From: Acidovorax sp. | GTDB taxonomy: Bacteria > Pseudomonadota > Gammaproteobacteria > Burkholderiales > Burkholderiaceae_C | NCBI RefSeq assembly: GCF_021287135.1 | Contig: NZ_JAJTBB010000041.1 | Location: 1 to 52,870 of the forward strand | Length of the DNA stretch: 52,870 nucleotides | Direction: 5' to 3' | Part shown: positions 19,691-28,401 of the stretch, one piece after another | Position numbering within the stretch: position 1 is the stretch's first letter | Layout of the letters: every line of letters begins with the position of its first letter | Notes under the pieces: generated by a model | The model's database searches: none | Seen by the model: only the letters and a program-made list of their open reading frames with translations | What the model was told of the DNA's origin: nothing | Program-made: the position numbers and the translations under genes

Positions 19691-20671
19691 CCGCCCCCGC
19701 AGAATCTGCGCAGGCTCCCCCGTGGCGCTGCCTGGCCGGCCCTGGGCCGGGCCTGGCAACAGCGCTGGCAGCCGGGCGGCCAGGGTGTCGATTGCCACGC
19801 GCGTGCGGCGCGGCAAGGCGCGCGCGCGGGGCCACACGGCGTGCAGGGCGTAGCCGAACGGCTGAGCTTCCTCAAACACCTGCACCAGTGCGCCCGCAGC
19901 GACCGGGCCGGCCGCCAGCCACTGCGGGATGCGCACCATGCCCAGCCCGGCCACGGCGCTGGCGGCCACCACCTCCAGGCTGTCGCAGCGCACGCGCGTG
20001 GGCACCGGGAACTCACGCGGCTCGCCGGTGGCGCCGTCGCGGTACAGCCACGCGGGTGGCCGCTGCCCGTCGCGGCCGTAGCCGGCGAAGCGGTGCCCGG
20101 GCGCCGTCTCCACCAGGGCCTGCCAGCCGCTTGGCCGGCCATGCCGCGCCAGGTAGGCCGGCGCCGCGTACACGCCCATCCACTGGTGGCCCAGCAGGCG
20201 TGCGGCCAGCGTGCTGCTGTCATCCAGCGGCCCGCTGCGAAGGACCAGGTCCATCCGCTCTTCCACCAGATCCACGCGGCGGTCGTTGAACTGCAGGTCC
20301 AGCCGCAGACCCTCGTGTTCGTGGGCCAGTTCCATCAGCAGCGGCGCCACGCAGACCCGGCCGAACAGCGCCGGCATGCTCATGCGCAGCGTGCCTGCCG
20401 GGGCGTGGCGGCCAGCCTCCACGGCAGCATCGGCGGCATCCAGCTCGTCCAGCGCACGGCGGCAGCGCTCGTAGTAGGCCTGGCCGTCATCCGTCAGGCT
20501 CTGGCTGCGCGTCGTGCGCTGAAACAGCCGCACCGCCAACCGCTGCTCCAGCCGCGCGATGCTCTTGCCCACCGCCGACCGGGTGCGCCCCAGGCGCGCA
20601 GCCGCCTGGGCAAAACTCCCCGCCTCCACGGTCGCGACAAAGGCCTCGATACCTTGCAATCGTTCGCTCAT
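19682..20671 (-). CDS. LysR-family regulator, divergent from quinone oxidoreductase
   Basis: A 329-residue protein starting MSERLQGIEAFVATVEAGSF, a standard start for this family. The helix-turn-helix is QAAARLGRTRSAVGKSIARL. The effector domain has RMSMPALFGRVCVAPLLMEL and a VYAAPAYLARHGRP segment. The C-terminal 25 residues are Ala/Gly/Pro-rich. It is divergent from an oxidoreductase gene, 109 bp apart; ATTGGCG at 20670-20676 and CGCCAAT at 20728-20734 form a spaced inverted pair in between. It probably regulates that neighbour (inference). Confidence 0.9.
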   Translation of the reverse strand: MSERLQGIEAFVATVEAGSFAQAAARLGRTRSAVGKSIARLEQRLAVRLFQRTTRSQSLTDDGQAYYERCRRALDELDAADAAVEAGRHAPAGTLRMSMPALFGRVCVAPLLMELAHEHEGLRLDLQFNDRRVDLVEERMDLVLRSGPLDDSSTLAARLLGHQWMGVYAAPAYLARHGRPSGWQALVETAPGHRFAGYGRDGQRPPAWLYRDGATGEPREFPVPTRVRCDSLEVVAASAVAGLGMVRIPQWLAAGPVAAGALVQVFEEAQPFGYALHAVWPRARALPRRTRVAIDTLAARLPALLPGPAQGRPGSATGEPAQILRGRPA

Positions 20672-20780
20672 TGGCGAATTTTGGTTGCCATTCAAAGGAA
20701 AAACAAGAACCACCAGAGAGTGCAGTGCGCCAATAGCATGGACCGTGTTCTGTTTTGAGCTTGTTCCCAGGAGTTTCCCC

Positions 20781-21803
20781 ATGACGCATAGCCCCCTCCC
20801 GTCCACCCTGCAGCGCTGGCAGCTGCCCCGCTTCGGCCTGGCCCACCTGGAGCTGGTGCAGGCCCCGATGCCGCTGCCAGCGCCGCACCAGATCCTGGTG
20901 CGCACCGAGGCGGTGGCCCTGAACTACCGTGATCTGCTCATGGCGCGCGACGGCATGGGCATGGCCCTGGCCTTTCCGTTCACACCCGCGTCCGACCTGG
21001 CCGGCACCGTGCTGGCCGTGGGCGAGGGCGTGACCCGCTGGCAGCCCGGCGACCGGGTGCTGAGCACCTTCTGGGGCGGCTGGCGGGATGGCGAGCGGCC
21101 TGCCGACGCCGTGGCGCTGGGCGCGCCCGGCCCGGGCGTGCTGGCGTCGCACGTGTTGCTGGACGCCGACTGGGCCGTGGCAGCGCCTCGCACGCTGGAC
21201 GCGGCCGCCGCCAGCACCCTGCCCATCGCCGGGCTCACGGCCTGGTTTGCGCTGGTGGAAACGGGCGGGCTGCGCGCCGGGCAGACCGTGCTCATCCACG
21301 GCACGGGCGGGGTGGCGTTGTTTGGCGTGCAGCTGGCGCACCTGCACGGGGCGGTGCCCATCGTCGTCTCGGGCGACGCCGCCAAGCGCGCGCAGGTGCT
21401 GGCGCTCGGTGCCGCCCACGCCCTGGCGCGCGATGCCGACTGGCCGGCCCAGGTGCGGGCGCTGACGGACGGGCGGGGCGCTGACCAGGTGCTCGAAACC
21501 GTGGGCGGGGCCAACCTGGGCCGCTCGTTGCAGGCGCTGCACGCCGGTGGGCGCGTCTCGGTCATCGGCACGCTGGCGGGCGACACGGTCAGCGGCTCGG
21601 TCTACGACGTCCTGATGGGCCGCGCCACGGTGCAGGGCATCAGCGTGGGGCACCGCCGCGCGCTGGAAGACCTGGTGCGCGCCGTGGACGCCACCGGCCT
21701 GAAGCCGGTGATCGCGGGCGAATACCCGGCCAGCGAGGTGCCCGCCGCGTTTGCGCACCTGGAGCGCGGCGCCTTCGGCAAGGTGGTGGTGCGCTTTTCC
21801 TGA
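20781..21803 (+). CDS. Quinone oxidoreductase-like NAD(P)-dependent dehydrogenase
   Basis: A 340-residue medium-chain dehydrogenase of the zinc-independent quinone reductase type. ALNYRDLLMARDGMG and PASDLAGTVLAVGEGVTRW mark the catalytic domain, and HGTGGVALFGVQLA is the nucleotide-binding loop. The usual zinc-site cysteines are not seen. The start is the ATG at 20781 with CAGGAG upstream. It is divergent from a LysR regulator. Substrate unknown; NAD(P)H-linked reduction of quinones or alkenals is the family expectation. Confidence 0.88.
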   Translation: MTHSPLPSTLQRWQLPRFGLAHLELVQAPMPLPAPHQILVRTEAVALNYRDLLMARDGMGMALAFPFTPASDLAGTVLAVGEGVTRWQPGDRVLSTFWGGWRDGERPADAVALGAPGPGVLASHVLLDADWAVAAPRTLDAAAASTLPIAGLTAWFALVETGGLRAGQTVLIHGTGGVALFGVQLAHLHGAVPIVVSGDAAKRAQVLALGAAHALARDADWPAQVRALTDGRGADQVLETVGGANLGRSLQALHAGGRVSVIGTLAGDTVSGSVYDVLMGRATVQGISVGHRRALEDLVRAVDATGLKPVIAGEYPASEVPAAFAHLERGAFGKVVVRFS

Positions 21804-21835
21804 GCGGTGTGCGCCGCAGGGAAGCGCCGTTTCAA

Positions 21836-21902
21836 GAAAAAATAGCTGCCAGCGCTTATGCAGCAAGCGCGAGCAGCTATCAAATTAGTAGCTTCAGGCA
21901 AA
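21836..21902. repeat. Dispersed palindromic repeat, copy 3 (intergenic)
   Basis: AAAAAATAGCTGCCAGCGCTTATG, here described as AAAAAATAGCTGCC followed by AGCGCTTATG, then CAAGCGCGAGCAGCTATC and TAGTAGCTTCAGGC. It lies between the convergent oxidoreductase and yqeY genes and probably acts as a terminator-like hairpin. Confidence 0.75.
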
Positions 21903-21935
21903 GCGGCCGCGGCCGCCTGCCTGGAAGCGGGTTGC

Positions 21936-22382
21936 TCAGCCGGCCAGCGCGGCCTTCACCGCGGCCGACACCTGGCCCATGTCGGCCTTGCCGGCCAGGC
22001 GGGTCTTGACCACGCCCATCACCTTGCCCATGTCGCCGGGGCCGGCGGCACCCACTTCGGCCACGATGGCCTTCACGGCGGCGGTCACTTCCTCGGCGGA
22101 CATGCGCTCGGGCAGGTAGGCCTGCAGCACGGCCATCTCGGCCTTTTCCTTGTCGGCCAAGTCCTGGCGGCCCGCGCCTTCAAATGCTGTGATCGAGTCC
22201 TTGCGCTGCTTGATGAGCTTGTCCACGATGGCCACGACAGCGGCGTCATCCAGCGTGATGCGCTCGTCCACTTCCTTTTGCTTCATCGCCGCCTGCAGCA
22301 GGCGGATGGTGCCCAGGCGCTCGCTGTCTTTGGCGCGCATGGCGGTCTTCATGTCTTCGGTGATCTGGTCCTTGAGGCTCAT
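21936..22382 (-). CDS. yqeY: GatB/YqeY-domain protein
   Basis: A 148-residue cytoplasmic protein with the YqeY fold related to the tail domain of the GatB amidotransferase subunit. It begins MSLKDQITEDMKTAMRAKDS, preceded by AAGGAAG. The repeating MGKVMGVVKTRLAGKADMGQ near the C-terminus is diagnostic. Exact function is unknown, though it is often linked with rpsU and dnaG. It lies downstream of rpsU, separated by a terminator and a long inverted repeat, so it may be partly uncoupled from rpsU. Confidence 0.92.
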   Translation of the reverse strand: MSLKDQITEDMKTAMRAKDSERLGTIRLLQAAMKQKEVDERITLDDAAVVAIVDKLIKQRKDSITAFEGAGRQDLADKEKAEMAVLQAYLPERMSAEEVTAAVKAIVAEVGAAGPGDMGKVMGVVKTRLAGKADMGQVSAAVKAALAG

Positions 22383-22418
22383 GGTGGCTTCCTTCTTTTG
22401 AGTTTCAAACAGGGACAA

Positions 22419-22503
22419 GGGTTTGCACAAAGCCCCTCTGGTCAGGCGTCGGCGCGCTACGGCAAGGCGTTGCAACGACGCCAGAGGGGCTTTGTGCAGA
22501 CCC
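22419..22503. repeat. Long inverted repeat between rpsU and yqeY
   Basis: Arms 22419-22441 and 22481-22503 are 23-bp inverted copies with one mismatch (TGCACAAAGCCCCTCTGG core). The pairing continues as GCGTCG (22446-22451) with CGACGC (22476-22481 overlap) after a 3-nt bulge. In the rpsU-to-yqeY direction the RNA would form a very stable hairpin ahead of the yqeY ribosome site. No T-run follows. Confidence 0.7.
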
Positions 22504-22511
22504 GAAAAAAC

Positions 22512-22549
22512 AAAAACCCGCGCTTGGCGTCCCTAGCGCGGGTTTTTTT
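22512..22549 (-). terminator. Intrinsic terminator after rpsU (bidirectional)
   Basis: Stem AAAAACCCGCGCT (22512-22524) with 22535-22547 and a 10-nt loop. On the minus strand it is followed by TTTTTGTTTTTT, and on the plus strand by a T-run too. It lies 28 nt after the rpsU stop. Confidence 0.9.
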
Positions 22550-22576
22550 GGCGTTGCGGAAAACGCCCAGCTGCGA

Positions 22577-22789
22577 TCAGTACAGCTTCTTGGGCAGTTG
22601 CATGCTGCGAACGCGCTTGTAGTGGCGCTTCACGGCGGCTGCCTTCTTGCGCTTGCGCTCGGCGGTGGGCTTTTCGTAGAACTCGCGGGCGCGCAGGTCA
22701 GTCAGCAGGCCGAGCTTTTCAATGGTGCGCTTGAAGCGGCGCAGGGCAACGTCAAAGGGTTCGTTTTCTTTTACGCGGATCGTAGTCAT
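22577..22789 (-). CDS. rpsU: 30S ribosomal protein S21
   Basis: A 70-residue basic protein of normal S21 length. It has [20 protein letters not shown] at the start and [17 protein letters not shown] at the end. S21 binds the 30S subunit near the anti-Shine-Dalgarno sequence and helps mRNA recognition. It has its own promoter with a perfect TATAAT about 140 bp upstream and is followed by an intrinsic terminator. Confidence 0.98.
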
Positions 22790-23147
22790 TAGCTAATGGT
22801 TTCCAAAGTGTGCCCGCAGAGGGCCTTCAGGAAGATCGGGCCTGAAGGCCGTGCGTGGCGGGTGCCCCCGTCTCAGTCGAGAGACTGTAACTAGTATTGG
22901 CCGACGGGGTAGTGCCAGCAAAGCGCAACATTATAGCGTCCTGAGCAGGCTTGTGTGCAAGGGGGCGCGCCGCCGCCCCGCAGCCGGGCCCGTGCGCAGC
23001 GCCCGCCAACCTCTGCGCCCCCGGGTGAGATGCCCCAGTTTGGTGCCTGTGGCGTGGAAATTGCTACGTCCTGTAACCGCCCGGCCGCACGGCCGGCACC
23101 CCACCACCGCAGGCAGCAGCAGAGCCAGCAAGGCAGGCACACACACC
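22790..23147. other. Divergent intergenic region, rpsU and GGDEF-EAL genes
   Basis: 358 bp with no credible gene. The half next to rpsU holds its promoter and a leader of about 130 nt. The other half is GC-rich DNA upstream of the GGDEF-EAL gene; only a weak ribosome site (AAGGCAGG) and no clear promoter are seen there. Confidence 0.7.
22930..22960 (-). promoter_or_regulatory. rpsU promoter
   Basis: Minus-strand TTGCAC (22955-22960) and TATAAT (22930-22935), spaced by 19 bp. The -10 is a perfect consensus match; the spacing is slightly long. Transcription would begin near 22922, leaving a leader of about 130 nt before rpsU. Confidence 0.7.
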
Positions 23148-26100
23148 ATGGCATTCATGCACCGCGTATCGGGCTGGCTCGGCCGGCTCAGTGTGGGCCG
23201 CAAGCTCATGCTCATCTACCTGCTGGACCTGACGGCCGTGATCTACGTCTCGGGCATCCTGATCCACGAGAAGTACCTGGCCATCGATTTCGCCCGCAAG
23301 GAGATCGTGGGCACCACCTACGCCGCCGTGGTGCGCGACGGCTTCATGGAGCAGTTTCTGCCCCAGGCCGCGCCGCCGGCGGCCGGCGAGGGGCCGCAGG
23401 TGCTGCAGCGGCTGCAGCAGGTGCGCGAGCGGCACGACGGGCTGTTGCGCACGGCCGAGCTCGCGCAGCGGTTTGAAGAGGCCTTGCAGCGCCTGATCGC
23501 GGCCGAAGCCCCGGCCGCCCCGGCCACGGCGGTGCTGGCGCCCGGCGAGGCGGCGCGCCTGCGCACGGCGCTGCTGCGCGAGGGGCGCGAACTGCTCACC
23601 ACCGTGGGCAACCAGTCCAACCTGATCCTGGACCCGGACCTGGACAGCTACTACGTGATGTCGCTGGTGGTGCTGCGCTACCCCGAGCTGCTGCAGGCCG
23701 TGCACGACACCGTGAGCTTTCTGAGCGCGCCCCCCACGGCGCGCGGGCCGCAGTGGTCGTACGAGCTGCTCACGCTGGCCGGGCGGCTGGAAGCGGTGGC
23801 GCTGGGCATCGAGTCGGACTACAACCAGGCCTTCATTGCCGGCACGCCCGAGATGCGTGCCGCGCTGGCCCCGCAGCGCGAGGCGCTCAAGGCCGCGCTG
23901 CACGACTTTCAGGCGCAGCTGCAGAGCGTCGCCGGCGGCGAGTCGCGCCTGACGCAGGAGGCCCTGCTGGCCCAGCAGGCCGCCGTGCTGGGCGCACTGC
24001 GCGGCGCGTGGACGGCGGGCATCGCCGACCTGGAGCGCCTCTTGAACCAGCGCGTGGACAGCCTGTTTGCCCGCATGTGGCTGCACCTGGGCACCGCGCT
24101 GGTGCTGCTGGGCTGCATCCTTTCGCTCGTCACGCTGGTGGCGCGGCAGATCGCCAAGCCGCTGCAGCACCTGGCGCGCGTGGCCGACGAGGTGCGCAAG
24201 AGTGGCGACCACAGCCTGCGCGCGCAGTGGGCCAGCCGCGACGAGATCGGCCGGCTGGTCACCGCCTTCAACGACATGCTGGCCCAGCTGGACCGCGAGC
24301 GGCTGCTGCAGCAGGAGCTGGCGGCCAGCGCCCGCGCCGCCGAGGCCCAGCGCGAGCTGGTGGAGGCCTTCCCCATCCCCATGGTCGTCACCTCGGTGCC
24401 CGAGCACGAGGTGCTGCATTCCAACGCGCCCGCCGCCCACTGGTTGGGCGGGCGCAAGAGCGACCCCTGGGCCGTGGGGCTGGAGCCGGGCGTGCGGGCG
24501 CGCTTCTTCCAGCGCCTGGCCGACCAGGGCTCGGTGGATGAGTTCGAGGTGCGCTGGAAGGCCAGCCCCGAGCCCTCGTGGGCCGTGCTGTCGGCGCGGC
24601 GGCTGCAGTTCCAGGGGCGCGATTCGGTGCTCACGGCCTTCACGCCCATCAACGTGCTCAAGGTGATGGAGCAGCGCCTGGAGCTGTGGGCCAAGGTGTT
24701 CGAGGCCTCGTCCGAGGGCATCATCATCATGAACGCCGAGCAGCAGATCCTGAGCGTGAACCGCGCCTTCTGCCGCAGCACGCACTACGACTTCTACGAA
24801 GTGATCGGCGAGAACCTGGGCTTCCTGCTGCAGGAATCGGCGGGCGAGCCGCTGCCCCTGCAGATCCAGCGCACCATGCAGGAGAAGGAGTCCTGGCAGG
24901 GCGAGGTGCGCTTTCGGCGCCGCTCGGGCGAGACCTACCCGGCCTGGCTCATGGTGTCGGCCGTGCGCGAGGGCAAGGGCGGCGCCGTCACCAACCACAT
25001 CGGCATCGCCATCGACATCACCGACCGCAAGCGCAGCGAGGAGCGCATCCAGTTCCTGGCGCACCACGACGTGCTCACCGAGCTGCCCAACCGGTCGCTG
25101 TGCGTGCAGCGCCTGCAGGCCGCGCTGGCGCAGGCGCCCATCACCGGCGAAAAGGTGGCCGTGCTCTTCATCGACCTGGACCGCTTCAAGGCCATCAACG
25201 ACACGCTGGGCCACCACATCGGCGACGGGCTGCTGCGCTCGGTGGCCGCGCGCCTCACGCAGGCCGTGCGCAGCCGCGACACCGTGAGCCGCCTGGGCGG
25301 GGACGAATTCGTGGTGGTGATGCGCGACGTGGCCGGCCGCGAGGACGTGCAGCAGCTGGTGGAGCGCCGGCTGATCCCGCTCATCCGCCAGAGCCACCCG
25401 GTGGAAGGGCACGAGCTGAACGTGTCGTGCAGCGTGGGCATTGCCGTGTACCCCGAGGACGGCGGCGAGATCGATGAATTGATGCGCCGCGCCGACGCCG
25501 CCATGTACGAGGCCAAGACCACCGGCCGCGACATGGCGCGCTTTTACTCCGCCGAGACCGACCAGCGCGCCCTGGCCCGCCAGTCGCTGGAGCAGCAACT
25601 GCGCCGCGCGCTGGAGCGCGAGGAGTTCCGCCTGCACTACCAGCCGCGCCTGTCGGCCCGCAGCGGCCGCCTGCTGGGCGTGGAGGCGCTGCTGCGCTGG
25701 ACCAACCCGGTGCTGGGGAGCATCCCGCCCAGCGAGTTCATCCCCATTGCCGAAGAAAGCGGCCTGATCCGCGCCATCGGCAGCTGGGTGCTGCGCCAGG
25801 CGTGCGAGCAGTGGGTGCAATGGCAGTCGCCCGCCCACCGCGCGGCGCTGGGCGACGTGGCCGTGTCCGTCAACCTCTCGGCCGCGCAGATGGCCGACCC
25901 GCAGCTCGTGCCCGACATCGAGGCGCTGCTGGCGCGCACCGGCATGCCCGCCCACCGGCTGGAGCTGGAGATCACCGAATCGCAGCTCATGGACAACGCC
26001 CATGCGGCCGAGCAGCAGCTGGCCGCGCTCAAGTCGCTGGGCGTGCAGCTGTCCATCGACGACTTCGGCACCGGCTACTCCAGCCTGGCCTACCTCAAGC

Positions 26101-26423
26101 GCTTCGACATCGACCGGCTGAAGGTGGACAAGTCCTTCGTGCGGGACATGCTGGTCAACCCCGCCGACATGGCCATCACCCGCGCCATCATCGCGCTGGG
26201 CCGCACCCTGGGCCTGGGCATCGTCGCCGAAGGCGTGGAAGACCTGGCCACGGCCCAGGTGCTGGATGCGCTGGACTGCGAGGAGCTGCAGGGCTACCAC
26301 TTCAGCCGCCCGCTGCCGCCCGACGCCCTGCTGGCCTGGGCACAGCAGCACCGGGCGCTGCAGGGGGTGTCGCTGCGAGGGCTGGAGGCAGCGGGCACGC
26401 AGCCCGCGCCATTGCTGGGGTGA
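23148..26423 (+). CDS. Membrane GGDEF-EAL protein with HAMP and PAS domains
   Basis: A 1091-residue cyclic-di-GMP enzyme. It has an N-terminal membrane segment (about 19-42), a helical periplasmic region of about 260 residues and a second segment (about 305-330: LHLGTALVLLGCILSLVTLV). HAMP, PAS and then the output domains follow. GGDEF is intact at 717-721, so cyclase activity is possible; the EAL motif EALLRW is intact with Glu846, and DDFGTGYSSL and VAEGVED are present, so phosphodiesterase activity is also possible. The start is the ATG at 23148, since the open frame upstream overlaps the rpsU promoter. Which activity dominates cannot be read from sequence. Confidence 0.93.
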   Translation: MAFMHRVSGWLGRLSVGRKLMLIYLLDLTAVIYVSGILIHEKYLAIDFARKEIVGTTYAAVVRDGFMEQFLPQAAPPAAGEGPQVLQRLQQVRERHDGLLRTAELAQRFEEALQRLIAAEAPAAPATAVLAPGEAARLRTALLREGRELLTTVGNQSNLILDPDLDSYYVMSLVVLRYPELLQAVHDTVSFLSAPPTARGPQWSYELLTLAGRLEAVALGIESDYNQAFIAGTPEMRAALAPQREALKAALHDFQAQLQSVAGGESRLTQEALLAQQAAVLGALRGAWTAGIADLERLLNQRVDSLFARMWLHLGTALVLLGCILSLVTLVARQIAKPLQHLARVADEVRKSGDHSLRAQWASRDEIGRLVTAFNDMLAQLDRERLLQQELAASARAAEAQRELVEAFPIPMVVTSVPEHEVLHSNAPAAHWLGGRKSDPWAVGLEPGVRARFFQRLADQGSVDEFEVRWKASPEPSWAVLSARRLQFQGRDSVLTAFTPINVLKVMEQRLELWAKVFEASSEGIIIMNAEQQILSVNRAFCRSTHYDFYEVIGENLGFLLQESAGEPLPLQIQRTMQEKESWQGEVRFRRRSGETYPAWLMVSAVREGKGGAVTNHIGIAIDITDRKRSEERIQFLAHHDVLTELPNRSLCVQRLQAALAQAPITGEKVAVLFIDLDRFKAINDTLGHHIGDGLLRSVAARLTQAVRSRDTVSRLGGDEFVVVMRDVAGREDVQQLVERRLIPLIRQSHPVEGHELNVSCSVGIAVYPEDGGEIDELMRRADAAMYEAKTTGRDMARFYSAETDQRALARQSLEQQLRRALEREEFRLHYQPRLSARSGRLLGVEALLRWTNPVLGSIPPSEFIPIAEESGLIRAIGSWVLRQACEQWVQWQSPAHRAALGDVAVSVNLSAAQMADPQLVPDIEALLARTGMPAHRLELEITESQLMDNAHAAEQQLAALKSLGVQLSIDDFGTGYSSLAYLKRFDIDRLKVDKSFVRDMLVNPADMAITRAIIALGRTLGLGIVAEGVEDLATAQVLDALDCEELQGYHFSRPLPPDALLAWAQQHRALQGVSLRGLEAAGTQPAPLLG

Positions 26424-26500
26424 ACCAGCCAAAGCCGCTCATGCTGAGCTGGCCGAGGCGCCGGGCAAGGCTTCGGCGGGCTCAGCCCGAACGGTCAGTC
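26424..26500. repeat. Degenerate GCTCAGCCCGAACGG-type repeat
   Basis: Short spacer between convergent genes. It contains GGGCTCAGCCCGAACGG, resembling the widespread proteobacterial palindromic repeat usually seen as a CAGGCTCAGCCCGAACGG core, with an imperfect inverted partner CATGCTGAGC upstream. It probably serves as a terminator-like hairpin. Similarity is from memory. Confidence 0.45.
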
Positions 26501-26524
26501 CCAGTTCCAGTTCCAGTTCCAGTT
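26501..26524. repeat. CCAGTT hexanucleotide tandem repeat
   Basis: Four exact copies of CCAGTT, with a partial copy before them. The array runs into the stop codon (26524-26526) of the minus-strand flavoprotein gene. Slippage would lengthen or shorten the spacer, or the last codons if it shifted the stop. Confidence 0.8.
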
Positions 26525-27771
26525 CAAGCCGGAGGACCCGCCAGCGCCTGCGCACACGCATGCGCGCTGGCCCAGGCCCACTGGAAGTTGTAGCCGCCCA
26601 GCCAGCCCGTCACGTCCACCACCTCGCCGATGAAATACAGCCCCGGCTGGGCCTTGCACTCCATCGTCTGCTGCGACAGCGCCCGGGTGTCCACGCCGCC
26701 CAACGTCACCTCCGCCTTCTTGTAGCCCTCGGTGCCGGTGGGCGTCAGCTCCCAGCGCGCCAACTGCTCGGCCAGGCGCGCCAGGGCCTTGTCCGATGCC
26801 TCGTTGATGGGGCGCTGCCAGTCCGCCTCGCGGCGGGCCCAGGCATCGGCCAGGCGGCTCGGCACCAGCGTGGCCAGTTCGTTGGCAACCAGCTTGCGCG
26901 AGCGGACCTTGCCCTGCGCCAGCGCGGCCGGCAGGTCTACGTTGGGGGCGAGGTTGATGGCCAGCGGCGTGCCCTCCTGCCAGTAGCTCGAAATCTGCAG
27001 CACCGCCGGGCCCGACAGGCCGCGGTGGGTGAAGAGCAAATCCTCGTCAAACGCCGTGCGGGTTTTCTTGGCGCCGGTGCTGATCTGCACGGGCAGCGCC
27101 AGCCCGGCCAGCTGCGCATACGGCGCCCAGCCCGCACCGTCAAACGTCAGCGGCACCAGGCCCGGGCGGCGCTCGACCAGCGGGATGTTGAACTGCTGCG
27201 CCAGCCGGTAGCCAAAATCCGTCGCGCCGATCTTGGGGATGGACAAGCCGCCCGTGGCCACCACCAGCGAGCGTGCCTGCACCGGACCGCGGTCAGTATC
27301 AATTTGATAGCTGCCAGCGCTTGGTGGATCTGCGCTAGAGGCCAAAAAGGCAATATTCTTGACGCTGCACGGCTGCCAGCGGGTGACGCCCCCGGCCTCG
27401 CACTCGGCCAGCAACATGGCGATGATGTCCTCGGCCGAGCGGTCAGCAAACAGCTGGCCCTTGTGCTTCTCGTGGAACGGAATGCCGTGCTTTTGCACCA
27501 GCGCAATGAAGTCCGCCGGCGTGTAGCGCGACAGCGCCGAGCGGCAGAACTGCGGGTTCTGCCCGACAAAGTGCTTGTGCGGCGCGGCCGGATCCAGGTC
27601 GCGGTTGGTGAAGTTGCAGCGCCCGCCGCCCGAGATGCGGATCTTCTCGGCCACCTTGTCGGCATGGTCGATGAGCAAGACCTTCAGGCCCCGCTGGCCC
27701 GCCTGGCCCGCGCAAAACAGGCCGGCCGCACCGGCGCCGAGGATGATGGCGTCAAAGAAAGGGGTGGTCAT
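26524..27771 (-). CDS. BaiN/HI0933-family flavoprotein
   Basis: A 415-residue NAD(P)/FAD-dependent oxidoreductase. The FAD loop GAGAAG is at 12-17, followed by KIRISGGGRCNFTN, the HI0933 signature; GEVVDVTGWLGGYNFQWAW ends the FAD domain. Members include gut BaiN and reductases of unknown substrate. Residues about 138-159 are encoded by an in-frame copy of the dispersed repeat. The start ATG at 27771 is chosen because the Rossmann strand starts at once; the longer frame overlaps the divergent DUF4124 gene. Confidence 0.9.
   Translation of the reverse strand: MTTPFFDAIILGAGAAGLFCAGQAGQRGLKVLLIDHADKVAEKIRISGGGRCNFTNRDLDPAAPHKHFVGQNPQFCRSALSRYTPADFIALVQKHGIPFHEKHKGQLFADRSAEDIIAMLLAECEAGGVTRWQPCSVKNIAFLASSADPPSAGSYQIDTDRGPVQARSLVVATGGLSIPKIGATDFGYRLAQQFNIPLVERRPGLVPLTFDGAGWAPYAQLAGLALPVQISTGAKKTRTAFDEDLLFTHRGLSGPAVLQISSYWQEGTPLAINLAPNVDLPAALAQGKVRSRKLVANELATLVPSRLADAWARREADWQRPINEASDKALARLAEQLARWELTPTGTEGYKKAEVTLGGVDTRALSQQTMECKAQPGLYFIGEVVDVTGWLGGYNFQWAWASAHACAQALAGPPA
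27296..27358 (+). repeat. Dispersed palindromic repeat, copy 4 (in frame inside the BaiN-like gene)
   Basis: GTATCAATTTGATAGCTGCC, AGCGCTTGGTG, TGCGCTAGAGGCCAAAAAGG. Read on the minus strand it encodes residues about 138-159 of the flavoprotein, in a loop of the HI0933-type domain, with no stop. Confidence 0.8.
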
Positions 27772-27852
27772 GGGAGCGGCGGATTGTAGGCCCCGGGCTT
27801 GCCAGGGCGGGGTAGCATGTGCGCTGCTGCTCCACCCGCCAAGGACCTTCGC

Positions 27853-28350
27853 ATGAACTCCGCCGTGATCCGCTGTGCCGCTTGCGCCCTGCTGCTGGGC
27901 GCGCTGGCCCCGGCCTGGGCCATCAACAAATGCACCGATGCCGACGGCAAGATCGCGTTCCAGGACGCGCCCTGCCCGGGCGAGGGCGAAACGATCGATG
28001 TGCGCCCGGCGATGCAGGGCGCCACGCCGGTGGCTCCGCCGGCCGCGGCAGCCCCGGCTGCCCGGGAAGGGGCCTTCGGCCCGACCTGGCAGCGCAAGTA
28101 CTACCTGCAAAACCAGGGCGTTCCCGAGGCGCGTGCCGCGGTGGAGCGCCAGCAGCGCGAGTGCGCTGCGCAGCCCGCCGAAGCCGTGGCCCATGCCGGC
28201 CCCCTGCGGCGCAGCACCCTGGCCTCCGGCACCCAGTTCGCGCAGGAGCGCGCCGCCGCCGCCGGCCAGGAGAAGGCCGCTTGCGAGGCGCGCACCGAGG
28301 AGCTGCGCGAGCGCCTGAAGGCGCTGGAGGCGGAACTGGGGTCGCTCTGA
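27853..28350 (+). CDS. Secreted DUF4124 protein
   Basis: A 165-residue protein with a signal peptide cleaved after APAWA (residue 23). The DUF4124 motif INKCTDADGKIAFQDAPCP follows, giving two Cys likely to form a disulfide in the periplasm. The C-terminal third is a charged helix (RTEELRERLKALEAE). AAGGA lies 8 nt upstream of the ATG. Function unknown; the family is common in betaproteobacteria. Confidence 0.85.
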   Translation: MNSAVIRCAACALLLGALAPAWAINKCTDADGKIAFQDAPCPGEGETIDVRPAMQGATPVAPPAAAAPAAREGAFGPTWQRKYYLQNQGVPEARAAVERQQRECAAQPAEAVAHAGPLRRSTLASGTQFAQERAAAAGQEKAACEARTEELRERLKALEAELGSL

Positions 28351-28401
28351 GCTTGCTGAGATCTCGCGGCCGCGCCGCGCACCGGCGTGCCGCCGGGGCG
28401 C

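Noticed and set aside
22912-22927. 16-base match GTGCCAGCAAAGCGCA near rpsU and at 50097-50112
   Set aside because: At 50097 it overlaps the nrt sigma-54 -24 element, but the rpsU copy lacks the -12 GC at the right distance, so no shared regulation is claimed. Probably coincidence.
23064-26432. 1122-codon antisense frame over the GGDEF-EAL gene
   Set aside because: Same shadow pattern; the sense gene has intact catalytic motifs.
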